DNA of 64,000 nucleotides from Bradyrhizobium sp. RP6 (GTDB taxonomy: Bacteria; Pseudomonadota; Alphaproteobacteria; Rhizobiales; Xanthobacteraceae). Of this stretch, positions 33,908 through 42,872 are shown one piece after another. A model generated the notes under the pieces. The model was given only the letters and a program-made list of their open reading frames with translations, did no database searches and was not told the origin of the DNA. The stretch covers positions 1 through 64,000 of the forward strand of contig NZ_RQIT01000029.1 in the NCBI RefSeq assembly GCF_003837805.1, in the 5' to 3' direction. The translations under genes were made by a program, and so were the position numbers. Positions within the stretch are counted from its first letter, which is position 1. Each line of letters begins with the position of its first letter.

Positions 33908-34105
33908 GTTTTGGGTCCAGAAAGGGCCAATTCGAGGCCATATTGGAGCAGGGGTTGGTAATACGGGAGCCGCAGGGACGATGCAAGGCTCCTGCGTCCC
34001 CGGGGCATTGCGCAAATGTGGCTGCCGTCAAGCGTTCCGTTCGGGCCGCCCCGATTTACATCGGCGGCGGTTTCGATAGAAGGCTTCGCAAGGGGTCTAC
34101 GCGAC

Positions 34106-34740
34106 GTGTATGTGATCGGAACAAGCACGGGCACCACGATGGTGCGGCGGTGCTGCTAGTTGATCGCAGCCGCGGAGGAGGAGCGCTTCACGTTTGCGAA
34201 ACATGCGCGCGGCGAGCTACCGCATGAGCAATCGAATTCTGCCTGAAGCAGGCCGGCATCAACATGCGCAAGGTCGACTGGATCTGCTCGCCGCTGAAGA
34301 CCTCCACGAACTACGCGCAGCGCCTCACCGAATATTTCAAATGTCAGTTCGGCCATTGCCCGAAGATCAAAGTCTACGACCATCATCTCTGTCTTGTCGC
34401 GAGTTCGTTCTACGGCTCCGGTTTTCCGGAGGCGACCGTCGCCTGCTTCTATTTCTCAGGCGATTCCAGGTCCGGCCTCGTCGCTCATGCGCGGGGCAAC
34501 GCCTTCCGCGTGCCGACACGATTTGATCGCCATAACAGTCTTGGTCTCTATTCCGGGGGCTGACTCAATATCTCGGCTATCAGATGATCAACGACGAGCA
34601 CAAGGTCATGGGCCTGTCCTCCTATGGCAGCCCGGACTATCTCGACAAGTTCGCCAAGCTCCTGCGTCCCTGCGGTGTCAATTACGAACTCGATCCCGAC
34701 CGCAATTGCGCGCGACGATCCACGGGGTTGACCTCGTGAG
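34106..34740 (+). pseudogene. Decayed carbamoyltransferase (NodU/CmcH family) fragment
   Basis: Family segments are read in three frames: VYVIGTST from GTG 34106, then HHDGAAVLLVD (frame shifts near 34128), AAAEEERFTFAKHARGELPHE (shift near 34165), AIEFCLKQAGINMRKVDWI (shift near 34228) through VYDHHLCLVASSFYGSGFPEA and NSLGLYSGG. A TGA at 34561 follows the G-run 34555-34559. After a further shift come LTQYLGYQM and HKVMGLSSYGSPDYLDKFAK, ending at a TGA at 34740. The order matches the N-terminal third of a carbamoyltransferase of about 580 aa, with internal losses. The C-terminal catalytic region is absent. The gene once carbamoylated a sugar, probably of the local glycan. Confidence 0.85.
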
Positions 34741-34941
34741 CGGCGCGCCGACCAAGAAGACAAGCAGCAGGAAGTTCGCTTCCCAGCGCAGCCGAGCCGC
34801 CGTATCAGCCGCGACACAGCCGGAGCAGGCGTAGCATGCGGTTCCTGCCCCGTGTCTACACGCGAAAGAATGTCGGTTGAATGTGCGGGGGAGCGTCTAT
34901 ATTGTCCGGCTTGCAACCAGGGCGAGAGGAACTCGGCGTCA

Positions 34942-36459
34942 ATGACGGTAGGTGCGGTGGTTTCGATGCGGCGTTTTACGCTCACTTCTCTGATCGCGGT
35001 GTTGTTGTCCTTGGTGGTCTGGGTCGGGATCAATGGGCGCATCGGCGAGCATGACATCCGCTTCGACAAGGATCTCCTGTATCTGTATCTTTGCGGGGTC
35101 GAACAGGCCGGACAGGTCTCGCATGACCAGCAGGACAAGCTCGTCGAGCACCTCATCGCGGTCTCGGCGAGCGATCACTTGATCTATCGCGCGAAGATGC
35201 GCGCTGCCTATTGCAACAATTATCCGTTCACGTCGCTCGCGATGTATTTCGTCGGAAGGATGCAGCAGTCGCTCGGCATGACCGATCCCGCGAGGGATTT
35301 TCCCGAGTTTCTGTACCTCTCGTTGTGGTGGGGCATGATCCTCTCGGGCGCGCTTGTCGGCATTTTGTGTCTGCTCATTGTATTCTGGGCGGCCAGAGGT
35401 CCGTTGGTGCTTCCGCTGTTTGCCGCCATCGCGCTTGCCGCGCTGTTCTATCTCACAGTGCCGCCGCCCAGCCTATCTTGGTCGCTATATCAGGTGACGC
35501 CGGCACCGCCCGCGCCACGCGTCAGCCTGCATCATACGCTCTGGCTTGGTCTCTACGCCTGGATCAACCCGGGGGCGGCGTTCTCGCCATTCTCGGTTTT
35601 CCCCCGCTGCCTTTGTGCCATGATCGCCTTCGCAGCATTTGCACTGCGCTGGTCGGGACGGGGCGGGCTGGCCTATTGGGCGCCGATCGTCGTGAGCTTC
35701 GTGCACCAGAGTGAAGCGCCGATCCTGCTCGCTGTTATGATCGCCTGCGATCTCGCTTCGCGGCCCAAGGAGTTGTTACGCCCGGCTTACATGGTTCCGA
35801 TCCTGCTCACGGTCGTCGTCACGGTGCTGCGCGAACGCATGCTGTCGATCATGGGTTTTTCCTTGTTGGGGACAGCCATCGTTCTGGCCGTTTCGATCGG
35901 GCTTGCACTTCTGGTCTTAGCCGTGCCGAAGCTGCGCTCTGCCGTCACCTCGCTCGGGTTGATCGTCAGCCGCGTTAGGACGAACTGGTTGGAGCGTCTG
36001 GCCCTTCCTGTGGCGGATACTGTCGTCATCTTGCTCGGATGGGTTGCAGTCGTGATCCTCTGCTTCGCCATTTCGCGTATCGATCAGGTGTTCCGCGTGA
36101 TCTATCTCTGGTCGGAACTCTTCCCGCGCTACATTGGACTGTTCCAGCTGCCTGTGTTCGCCGGCTTGATCTACGCGGTGTGGCCCTGGGTCCTGACGAA
36201 GCGGACGACCGCGACGCGCGAGGCGCTGGCCCTGGTCTCTTGCCTCATGCTTGTTCTGGCCGTGGCGCAATGGAGGCGGCCGTGGATTCCGACTGCGGCG
36301 TTGGTCGCCGACGCCCAGGCTTACGAGACGGTCCTGGGTCAACACTATGTGCCGGACGAGGGCTCTTTCTCCAGAACAGAGACCCCGTGGTATTATCTGA
36401 TGCTCAGGCGCGCGTATCTCGGAGGCAAGGGTCTTGACGAGTATTTCGCCAAGAGCTGA
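34942..36459 (+). CDS. Polytopic membrane protein of unknown function
   Basis: 505 aa with a first helix at about residues 12-32 (LTSLIAVLLSLVVWVGI) and roughly nine more. A soluble segment after helix 1 (residues about 35-105) precedes ILSGALVGILCLLIVFW, and a short soluble tail ends WYYLMLRRAYLGGKG. Layout resembles GT-C glycosyltransferases or other glycan membrane proteins, but no signature motif was recognised. ATG 34942 is preferred because GAGAGGAA lies about 10 nt upstream; the open frame begins at 34852. It leads a plus-strand run with the polyprenyl-phosphate glycosyltransferase 56 bp downstream, and the pair could work together in lipid-linked sugar transfer. Confidence 0.6.
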   Translation: MTVGAVVSMRRFTLTSLIAVLLSLVVWVGINGRIGEHDIRFDKDLLYLYLCGVEQAGQVSHDQQDKLVEHLIAVSASDHLIYRAKMRAAYCNNYPFTSLAMYFVGRMQQSLGMTDPARDFPEFLYLSLWWGMILSGALVGILCLLIVFWAARGPLVLPLFAAIALAALFYLTVPPPSLSWSLYQVTPAPPAPRVSLHHTLWLGLYAWINPGAAFSPFSVFPRCLCAMIAFAAFALRWSGRGGLAYWAPIVVSFVHQSEAPILLAVMIACDLASRPKELLRPAYMVPILLTVVVTVLRERMLSIMGFSLLGTAIVLAVSIGLALLVLAVPKLRSAVTSLGLIVSRVRTNWLERLALPVADTVVILLGWVAVVILCFAISRIDQVFRVIYLWSELFPRYIGLFQLPVFAGLIYAVWPWVLTKRTTATREALALVSCLMLVLAVAQWRRPWIPTAALVADAQAYETVLGQHYVPDEGSFSRTETPWYYLMLRRAYLGGKGLDEYFAKS

Positions 36460-36515
36460 CGTCGTCGTCGCTGCCGCGCGTCTTACCGCGGCGGAACAGT
36501 TGAGCGCGATAAACC

Positions 36516-37514
36516 ATGACTGATCGAACTCCCCCAGGCCTTTCCGTCATCGTGCCCGTCTACAACGAAGAGCAGTCGCTTCCTTTTCTGGTGGAGAAGC
36601 TGATGGCTGTTCTGCGCGGGCTGCCCAACCGCTTCGAAATCGTGCTCGTCAACGACGGCAGCCAGGATGGCTCGCTTGCGCTTCTGCGTTCACTGTCGCA
36701 GGCGCATCCCGAGGTCAAGGTCGTCGACTTCCGCAGGAATTACGGCCAAACCGCCGCGCTGATGGCAGGTATCGACCACGCCACGAACGATATCGTCGTG
36801 ATGATCGACGCTGACCTTCAGAATGATCCTGCCGACATCCCGCGCCTGCTGGCGAGACTCGACGAGGGCTACGATGTCGTCTCCGGCTGGCGCAGGGAGC
36901 GCAAGGATTCCGAGCTCAGGCGGAACTGGGTGAGCCGGGTCGCCAACCGCTTCATCTCGCGCATGTCGGGCGTGAAGCTGCATGATTACGGCTGCACGCT
37001 GAAAGTCTACCGCCGTAGCATGGTGAGCGGCGTTCGTCTCTACGGCGAGATGCACCGCTTCATCCCGATCTATGCCGAGTGGCAGGGCGCACGCATCACC
37101 GAGCTCCCCGTCGCCCACCATGCGCGGCAGTTCGGCGCCTCGAATTACGGCCTCGAGCGCGTGTTCAAGGTCGTGCTCGATCTTCTCGTGGTGATGTTCC
37201 TGCGACGCTATTTCGCCAAGCCGATCTATCTGTTTGGCGGCTTCGGGCTGGTCTCGATCATCGCCGCCTTCGCCACCATCGCGCTCGCCATCTTGCTGCG
37301 CTTCGGTGCCCAAATCTCGCTGATCCAGACGCCACTGCCGCTGCTGGCTGCGCTATTGTTCCTGGTTGGCATGATCAGCATCCTGCTCGGTCTCGTCGCC
37401 GAGATGCTGGTGCGCACCTATTACGAATCGCAAGGAGCCCGTGCCTATCTCGTGCGCGAGCTGATCAATTTCCAGGGCGAGGCGACCACGAGCACCGGTC
37501 AAAGGAATAATTGA
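36516..37514 (+). CDS. Polyprenyl-phosphate glycosyltransferase (DPM1/ArnC/GtrB type)
   Basis: 332 aa. GT2 domain with LSVIVPVYNEEQSLPF at the N-terminus, LVNDGSQDGS, and the metal site MIDADLQNDP. YGCTLKVYRR and EWQGARITELPVAHHAR are typical of this subgroup. Two C-terminal membrane helices (about residues 235-300: GFGLVSIIAAFATIALAILL and LPLLAALLFLVGMISILLGL) anchor it. It would transfer a sugar to undecaprenyl phosphate, giving a donor for an extracytoplasmic GT-C enzyme. It sits 4 bp before the AsnB gene. Confidence 0.85.
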   Translation: MTDRTPPGLSVIVPVYNEEQSLPFLVEKLMAVLRGLPNRFEIVLVNDGSQDGSLALLRSLSQAHPEVKVVDFRRNYGQTAALMAGIDHATNDIVVMIDADLQNDPADIPRLLARLDEGYDVVSGWRRERKDSELRRNWVSRVANRFISRMSGVKLHDYGCTLKVYRRSMVSGVRLYGEMHRFIPIYAEWQGARITELPVAHHARQFGASNYGLERVFKVVLDLLVVMFLRRYFAKPIYLFGGFGLVSIIAAFATIALAILLRFGAQISLIQTPLPLLAALLFLVGMISILLGLVAEMLVRTYYESQGARAYLVRELINFQGEATTSTGQRNN

Positions 37515-37518
37515 CGCG

Positions 37519-39384
37519 ATGTGCGGCATAGCTGGATTTTGCGGTGCAGGGGACGTCGGCGACATCCGTGCGATGACGGATGCGCTCGCGCATCGTGGTC
37601 CAGACGGCTTCGGCTATCATGCCGACGAGACGCATCGCGTGTTCCTGGGACATCGGCGGCTCGCCATTCTCGATATCGGCGGTGGCGCGCAGCCGATGTG
37701 GAACGAGACTGCGACGATCGCGGTCATCTTCAACGGCGAGATCTACAATCACATCGAGCTTCGCACCGAGCTGGAGCGATGTGGCCATCGTTTCGTCTCC
37801 GACCATTCCGACACCGAAGTTCTAGTGCACGGCTACGAGGAATGGGGCAACGACCTGCCACGGCGGCTGAACGGCATGTTCGCCTTCGCGGTGTGGGACA
37901 GCGAGAAAGCCCAGCTCTTCCTGGCGCGGGACCGGTTCGGCGAGAAGCCGCTGTTCTACGCCACGGGCGTAGGCTTCTTTGCGTTCTCGAGCGAGTTGCG
38001 TTCGCTCGAGAGTCATCGCGGTTTCGACGCCTCGCTCGACATTCGCTCCTTACAAAAGCTGTTCGCTTACGGCTTCTTCCCGGCGCCGCGGACGCCCTAT
38101 CGTCATGCGGCGAAATTACCCGGCGGCTCCTGGCTGCGTTTCGATCTTCGCTCGGGCGCCGTCACCACTCAGCGATACTGGCAGTTTTCGCTCGCGCCCG
38201 ACGAGGCGATGTCCTCGCGCAAGGAGGACGATCTCGTCGACGAGCTCGATCATCTCGTCACACAGGCGGTGCGCCGCCGCCTGATCAGTGACGTGCCCCT
38301 CGGAGTCTTTCTGAGCGGCGGTATCGATTCCAGCGCGGTGCTGGCCGCCGCAACCGACATCGTCGGCAAGGAGCGGCTCGAGACGTTCACGATCGGCTTC
38401 AACGAGCGTTCGTTCGACGAGTCCGCGCATGCCGGCCGCGTGGCGCAGATCTTCCGGTCTCTTCACAACGAGGAGAAGCTCGATTTGGCGCGAGCCCGCG
38501 ACCTCATTCCGGCGCTCCTGGACAAGGTCGGCGAGCCGCTCGGCGATTCCTCGCTGCTGCCGACTTATCTCTTGTGCGAGTTCGCGCGACGCAAGGTGAC
38601 AGTGACGCTGTCGGGCGACGGGGCCGACGAACTCTTTGCCGGTTACGACCCGTTCCACGCACTGCGCGTCGCTTCGATCTACAAGGGCCGCGTCCCAAAC
38701 GTGCTACACGGCATCATTCGTAGCGTGGCCGGGAGATTGCCGGTGTCGACCCGCAACATGAGCCTGGATTTCAAGCTCAAGCGCACGTTGACCGGCCTTT
38801 CCTATGGTCCGGAGTTGTGGAACCCGACCTGGCTCGGCCCGCTGGCGCCGCCCGACATAGAACGACTGTTCGACGAGAGGATCGACACCGAGGAACTCTA
38901 CGAGGAGGCGCTGGCTCTGTGGAACGCATCCCCGAGACTCAGTCTCGTCGAGAAGACGCTGGAGTTCTATACCCAGTTCTATCTCCAGGACGGCATCTTA
39001 ACCAAGGTCGACCGTGCCGCGATGATGAATTCGCTGGAGGCCCGCGCGATCTTCCTCGACAACGATCTCGTCGATTTCAGTGCGAGGCTGCCGACCGCGT
39101 TCAAATATCGCAATGGCGTGGGGAAATATTTGTTGAAGAAATTGCTGGCGCGAAAAGTGCCCGCGGACCTTGTATCCCGGCCCAAGAAGGGGTTCGGAAT
39201 CCCGCTCGCTGCCTGGCTCCGGGAAATTCCGCAGCGCATACCGCTGGAAAAAATCGCCGGCATTGACCTCGCCGAGGTCGCCGATTTGTGGCAACAACAC
39301 CGCAACAGGCGTTCGAACCATGCCATGGCCCTGTGGATCTGGCTCGGCCTCCAGGCCTTTCGTCGCCCTGTAGCCATGGGATAG
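37519..39384 (+). CDS. asnB: Glutamine-hydrolysing asparagine synthase-like amidotransferase
   Basis: 621 aa. N-terminal Ntn glutaminase with catalytic Cys2 (MCGIAGFCG), HRGPDG, IFNGEIYNH. The C-terminal ATP-pyrophosphatase domain has LSGGIDSSAVLAA (near residue 265), LSGDGADELFAGY and KVDRAAMMNSLEAR. Within a polysaccharide locus such enzymes often amidate a uronic or ulosonic acid carboxyl group and not aspartate; context favours that here but sequence does not decide. AGGAATAA precedes the ATG. Followed by three methyltransferase genes in the same direction. Confidence 0.85.
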   Translation: MCGIAGFCGAGDVGDIRAMTDALAHRGPDGFGYHADETHRVFLGHRRLAILDIGGGAQPMWNETATIAVIFNGEIYNHIELRTELERCGHRFVSDHSDTEVLVHGYEEWGNDLPRRLNGMFAFAVWDSEKAQLFLARDRFGEKPLFYATGVGFFAFSSELRSLESHRGFDASLDIRSLQKLFAYGFFPAPRTPYRHAAKLPGGSWLRFDLRSGAVTTQRYWQFSLAPDEAMSSRKEDDLVDELDHLVTQAVRRRLISDVPLGVFLSGGIDSSAVLAAATDIVGKERLETFTIGFNERSFDESAHAGRVAQIFRSLHNEEKLDLARARDLIPALLDKVGEPLGDSSLLPTYLLCEFARRKVTVTLSGDGADELFAGYDPFHALRVASIYKGRVPNVLHGIIRSVAGRLPVSTRNMSLDFKLKRTLTGLSYGPELWNPTWLGPLAPPDIERLFDERIDTEELYEEALALWNASPRLSLVEKTLEFYTQFYLQDGILTKVDRAAMMNSLEARAIFLDNDLVDFSARLPTAFKYRNGVGKYLLKKLLARKVPADLVSRPKKGFGIPLAAWLREIPQRIPLEKIAGIDLAEVADLWQQHRNRRSNHAMALWIWLGLQAFRRPVAMG

Positions 39385-39390
39385 GACCGG

Positions 39391-39993
39391 ATGTTGCGGA
39401 AAGCGCTGGAGCGGGTTCTGGAACTGCCCGCCGTCTACGATCTCAACCAGTTCATTGGTCAGCCGACCGTGCGCCGCTACACGCAGTTGCTGGTCGAGGA
39501 GGTGCCGTTGAGTGCAGGCGGCGACGTGCTCGATCTTGGCTGCGGCACGGGCGCGACACGCAGGCTCATTCCCGGCCGCTATGTCGGTATCGACATCAAT
39601 CCCCACTACATCGCGTCCGCAAAGCGAATTCGCTCCGGCGGCGAGTTCATTGCGATGGACGCGACAAAGCTCTCTTTTCCGGATGCCTCGTTCGATCAGG
39701 TCATCTCGGTCGCGACCACGCATCATCTCGACGGCGAGCAGCTCCAGGCGATGGCGCTGGAGGCGCTGCGTGTGGTCAGGCCGGGCGGGGCGCTTCACAT
39801 CGTCGATGCCATCCTGCCGGTTAATCCGCGCGACCGTGCAAAGGCGATGTTCTTCCGCATGGATCGCGGCCGGTTTCCGCGCAAGCTGGAGGATCTCGTG
39901 TCGACCGTGTCACGCGCGGCCGACGTTGCGCGGACGCGGGTGTTGAACGGCCCGATGCACGATGTCGCCTATCTCAGCGTGGTTGGCCCATGA
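39391..39993 (+). CDS. Class I SAM-dependent methyltransferase
   Basis: 200 aa, a short UbiE/Methyltransf_11-type enzyme. Motif I VLDLGCGTGATRRL (near residues 47-60), YVGIDINPHYI, DASFDQVISVATTHHL and RVVRPGGALHIVDAI. Starts 6 bp after asnB and overlaps the next methyltransferase gene by the ATGA junction. Probably decorates a sugar or lipid intermediate; target unknown. Confidence 0.82.
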   Translation: MLRKALERVLELPAVYDLNQFIGQPTVRRYTQLLVEEVPLSAGGDVLDLGCGTGATRRLIPGRYVGIDINPHYIASAKRIRSGGEFIAMDATKLSFPDASFDQVISVATTHHLDGEQLQAMALEALRVVRPGGALHIVDAILPVNPRDRAKAMFFRMDRGRFPRKLEDLVSTVSRAADVARTRVLNGPMHDVAYLSVVGP

Positions 39994-40751
39994 CGGAGAA
40001 AGCCGCTCAGCGCCAGTACGACGAGAAGTTCATGGATTACGCGTCCATCTCGTCCCACTACGCCGCCTCGGAGATCATTCCGCTACTGTTACGCGTTTTG
40101 CCGATTGCGAGCGTCGCGGACATCGGCTGCGCCGGCGGCGGCTGGCTGAGCGTCTGGCGCGCGTCCGGCGTTAGCGACATAAGGGGCGTCGACGGCGACT
40201 ATGTCGATCAGGACGGTTTGGAGATTCCGCGCGAGTTGTTCACGCCCGCGGATCTGTCGCGGCCGCTCGATCTGTCCCGTCGATTCGATCTGGTGCAATC
40301 GCTGGAAGTCGCCGAACACATCCAGGTGCAATTCGCCGACCAGTTCGTGCAGAATCTCGTGATCCACGCGGACAAGTACTTGCTGTTCTCCGCGGCCGTG
40401 CCGGGGCAGGGCGGCGAATATCACGTTAACGAACAGCCGCTCGATTTCTGGCGGGAGCGGCTGACGCGGCACGGCTTCGACGCCTACGACTTTGTCCGGC
40501 CTCAGGTTGTGAGCGATCACCGCATTTCGTTCTGGTATCGCTACAACATCGTCCTCTATGTCCGCCGCGAGCATCAGGCCACGCTCGATCCGGCGATCCG
40601 CGCCACACGCGTGCCCGAGGGCGTTGCGATTGCTGATGTGTCCCCGTCCTGGTTCCGCCTGCGCAAGCGCGTCGTTAGGGTGCTGCCGCCCGCGATTCGC
40701 GACAGCCTCGCGCGGCTCAAGGCGCACGTCGCCCCGACCGGAAGATTTTGA
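39990..40751 (+). CDS. SAM-dependent methyltransferase
   Basis: 253 aa. Motif I VADIGCAGGGWLSVW near residues 38-52, then GVDGDYVDQDGL and RRFDLVQSLEVAEHIQVQFAD. This pattern (EVAEHI plus a His/Phe-rich middle) is common in Methyltransf_23-like proteins of glycan loci. A basic C-terminal helix (RLRKRVVRVLPPAIRD) follows. Overlaps both neighbouring methyltransferase genes by 4 bp, so the three are probably translated together. Confidence 0.8.
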   Translation: MTEKAAQRQYDEKFMDYASISSHYAASEIIPLLLRVLPIASVADIGCAGGGWLSVWRASGVSDIRGVDGDYVDQDGLEIPRELFTPADLSRPLDLSRRFDLVQSLEVAEHIQVQFADQFVQNLVIHADKYLLFSAAVPGQGGEYHVNEQPLDFWRERLTRHGFDAYDFVRPQVVSDHRISFWYRYNIVLYVRREHQATLDPAIRATRVPEGVAIADVSPSWFRLRKRVVRVLPPAIRDSLARLKAHVAPTGRF

Positions 40752-41545
40752 TGAGCGAGAACAGCACGGGCATGAGCAAGCAGACCGGCTCATCCGAGCG
40801 TTTCGGCTACGAATGGAGCCATTACAACGAGATCCGAGCCGACTACGAGACGCAGTTCCGGAAATGGACGCCGTTCCTCGGGCCGGACGACTGGAACGGC
40901 ATGAGTGTGCTCGACGTCGGCTGCGGCACCGGGCGCAATTCGCTGTGGCCGCTGAAATACGGCGTGCGCGAGGCCACCGCGATCGATATCGATGACAGCT
41001 CGCTCGCAGTCGCGCGCCGCAACCTCGCGCAATATCCCAACGCAACCGTGCTGAAGCGGAGCGCATTCGACATCGGCTTCGAAGATCGTTTCGACGTCGC
41101 CTTCTCGATCGGCGTCATTCATCACCTCGAGAGCCCGGAGCTGGCGCTGCGACAGATGGTGAAGGCGGCGAAGCCTGGCGGGCGCGTCCTGATCTGGGTC
41201 TACGGCTACGAGAACAACGAGTGGATCGTCCGCTTCGCCGATCCGTTGCGCAAGGCGCTGTTCTCGCGCTTGCCGATCGGCCTCGTGCACCATCTCTCGC
41301 TCTATCCGAGCGCGGTGCTGTGGCTGCTGCTTCGCCTCGGCGTCGGGCGGCTGGCCTATTTCGACCTGTTGCGGACGTTCTCATTCCGGCACATCCGTTC
41401 GATCGTATTCGACCAGATGCTGCCGCGCATCGCGCATTACTGGCGCCGCGAATCGGTTCAGAGCCTGATGGAAGAGGCCGGGCTGAAGAATGTGCGGACC
41501 GAATGGGTCAACCAGATGTCGTGGGCGGCGATCGGAACGAAATAG
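40748..41545 (+). CDS. Class I SAM-dependent methyltransferase
   Basis: 265 aa. Motif I VLDVGCGTGRNSLWPLKYG near residues 55-73, IDIDDSSLAVARRN, FDVAFSIGVIHHLESPE and KPGGRVLIWVYGYENNEW. The last segment is typical of methyltransferases seen next to AsnB-like and WbpS-like genes. Hydrophobic stretch PSAVLWLLLRLGVGRLAYF is probably a buried helix, not an anchor. Last gene of the plus-strand decoration operon; convergent with the adenylate-forming enzyme gene. Confidence 0.82.
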   Translation: MMSENSTGMSKQTGSSERFGYEWSHYNEIRADYETQFRKWTPFLGPDDWNGMSVLDVGCGTGRNSLWPLKYGVREATAIDIDDSSLAVARRNLAQYPNATVLKRSAFDIGFEDRFDVAFSIGVIHHLESPELALRQMVKAAKPGGRVLIWVYGYENNEWIVRFADPLRKALFSRLPIGLVHHLSLYPSAVLWLLLRLGVGRLAYFDLLRTFSFRHIRSIVFDQMLPRIAHYWRRESVQSLMEEAGLKNVRTEWVNQMSWAAIGTK

Positions 41546-41562
41546 CCGCCTCGCCTCAGGTC

Positions 41563-42786
41563 TTACCGCTCGTCCGCGATCACCTTGCCGTCGTTCGGCA
41601 GGGTGCCGGGACTGACCAGCTCGACGCTTCCACCGAGTTTCGTCACGGCGCGCAAGCTGGCCGCGATCTCTTCACGCAGGGCGTTGTTCGCGGCCGCCGT
41701 TTCCGCTCTCAGCGTCATCGCGTCGGCTTCGCCCTGGCGCGTGACGACGAGGCGCAGTCTTCCGAGTGCGGAATGGCGCTTGCCGATCTCGGCGATCTGC
41801 TCGGGCCGGACGAACATGCCCTTGATCTTGGTAGTCTGGTCGGCGCGGCCCATCCAGCCCTTGATGCGCATGTTGGTGCGCCCGCAAGGGCTCGTGCCGG
41901 GCAGGGCCGCGGTGAGGTCGCCGAGTGCGAGCCGGATCCAGGGATGGTGCGGATCGAGCGAGGTCACGACGATCTCGCCGACGTCGCCTGGCGCCACCGG
42001 ATTTCCGGTGCCGGGATTGACGATCTCCAGGATCAGGTCCTCGTTCACGACCATGCCCTCGCGCGCCTCGGTCTCGAACGCGATGAGGCCGAGATCGGCG
42101 GTCCCGAAGGCCTGGTAGGCGTCGATGCCGCGCGCTTTGATCTCGGCCTGGAGCGAGGGCGGGAACGCAGCGCCCGAGACCAGCGCGCGCTTGATCGAGG
42201 AGATGTCGCGCCCGGAGCTTGCTGCGGCATCCAGCAGGATCTTCAGGAAATCCGGCGTGCCGCTGTAGCCAACCGGCCGGTAGGCCTCGATCAGCTCGAA
42301 TTGCTGCTCGGTATTGCCGGGGCCGGCCGGGATTACCGCACAGCCGAGCGCGCGCGCGGAGGCGTCGAAGATGAAGCCGCCGGGGGTGAGATGGTAGCTG
42401 AAGGTATTGAGGACGATATCGTCAGGCCGGAACCCCGCCGCGAACAGCGCCCTTGCGCCGCGCCAAGGATCGGCCTGCCGCCCTTCCGGCTCGAAGATCG
42501 GGCCGGGGGAGGTGAAGAGGCGGGCGAACGAGCCGGGGGGGCCCGCCACAAGGCCTCCGAAGGGCGCAGAGGCCCTATGCAGGGCGGGCAGCTCCGATTT
42601 GCGCAACACCGGCAGGCCCGCCAGCGCCGTCCTGGAGGTCACGGCGGCGGGATCGAAGCCTTTGAGCCGCTCGGCATAGGCCGGGGCGGCCATTGCGGCT
42701 CGCAGCACCCCTGGCAGGCGGGAGAACAGGTCGGCCTCGCGCGCGGCTTGCTCACGCGTCTCGCGGGCGTCGTAATGGGCGGTCAT
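41563..42786 (-). CDS. PaaK-like adenylate-forming enzyme (phenylacetate-CoA ligase family)
   Basis: 407 aa, close to the length of phenylacetate-CoA ligases. Visible: LTPGGFIFDASARALGCAVIPAG, GYSGTPDFLKILLD, YQAFGTADLGLIAFE (core motif), GEIVVTSLDPHHPWIRLALGD and the hinge/C-domain IKGMFVRPEQIAEIG. The usual Ser/Thr/Gly-rich AMP P-loop is weak: I see LFTSPGPIFEP where TSGTTG is expected, so nucleotide handling may differ. Substrate would be an aryl or acyl acid. It is divergent from the epimerase gene, with an 86-bp spacer. Confidence 0.78.
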   Translation of the reverse strand: MTAHYDARETREQAAREADLFSRLPGVLRAAMAAPAYAERLKGFDPAAVTSRTALAGLPVLRKSELPALHRASAPFGGLVAGPPGSFARLFTSPGPIFEPEGRQADPWRGARALFAAGFRPDDIVLNTFSYHLTPGGFIFDASARALGCAVIPAGPGNTEQQFELIEAYRPVGYSGTPDFLKILLDAAASSGRDISSIKRALVSGAAFPPSLQAEIKARGIDAYQAFGTADLGLIAFETEAREGMVVNEDLILEIVNPGTGNPVAPGDVGEIVVTSLDPHHPWIRLALGDLTAALPGTSPCGRTNMRIKGWMGRADQTTKIKGMFVRPEQIAEIGKRHSALGRLRLVVTRQGEADAMTLRAETAAANNALREEIAASLRAVTKLGGSVELVSPGTLPNDGKVIADER

Positions 42787-42872
42787 GGCTGTTCTTTCCG
42801 TGTTGGCATCCGTTGCGCGCCGCCACCGTCATGGCTATCAGACCGCCACTGGCTAGGCTTGAAGGGGACCCG

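Noticed and set aside
34106..34740. NodU-like fragment taken as sign of a nodulation gene cluster
   Set aside because: No nod box or other nod genes were seen. Carbamoyltransferases of this family also occur in O-antigen loci, which fits the surroundings better.
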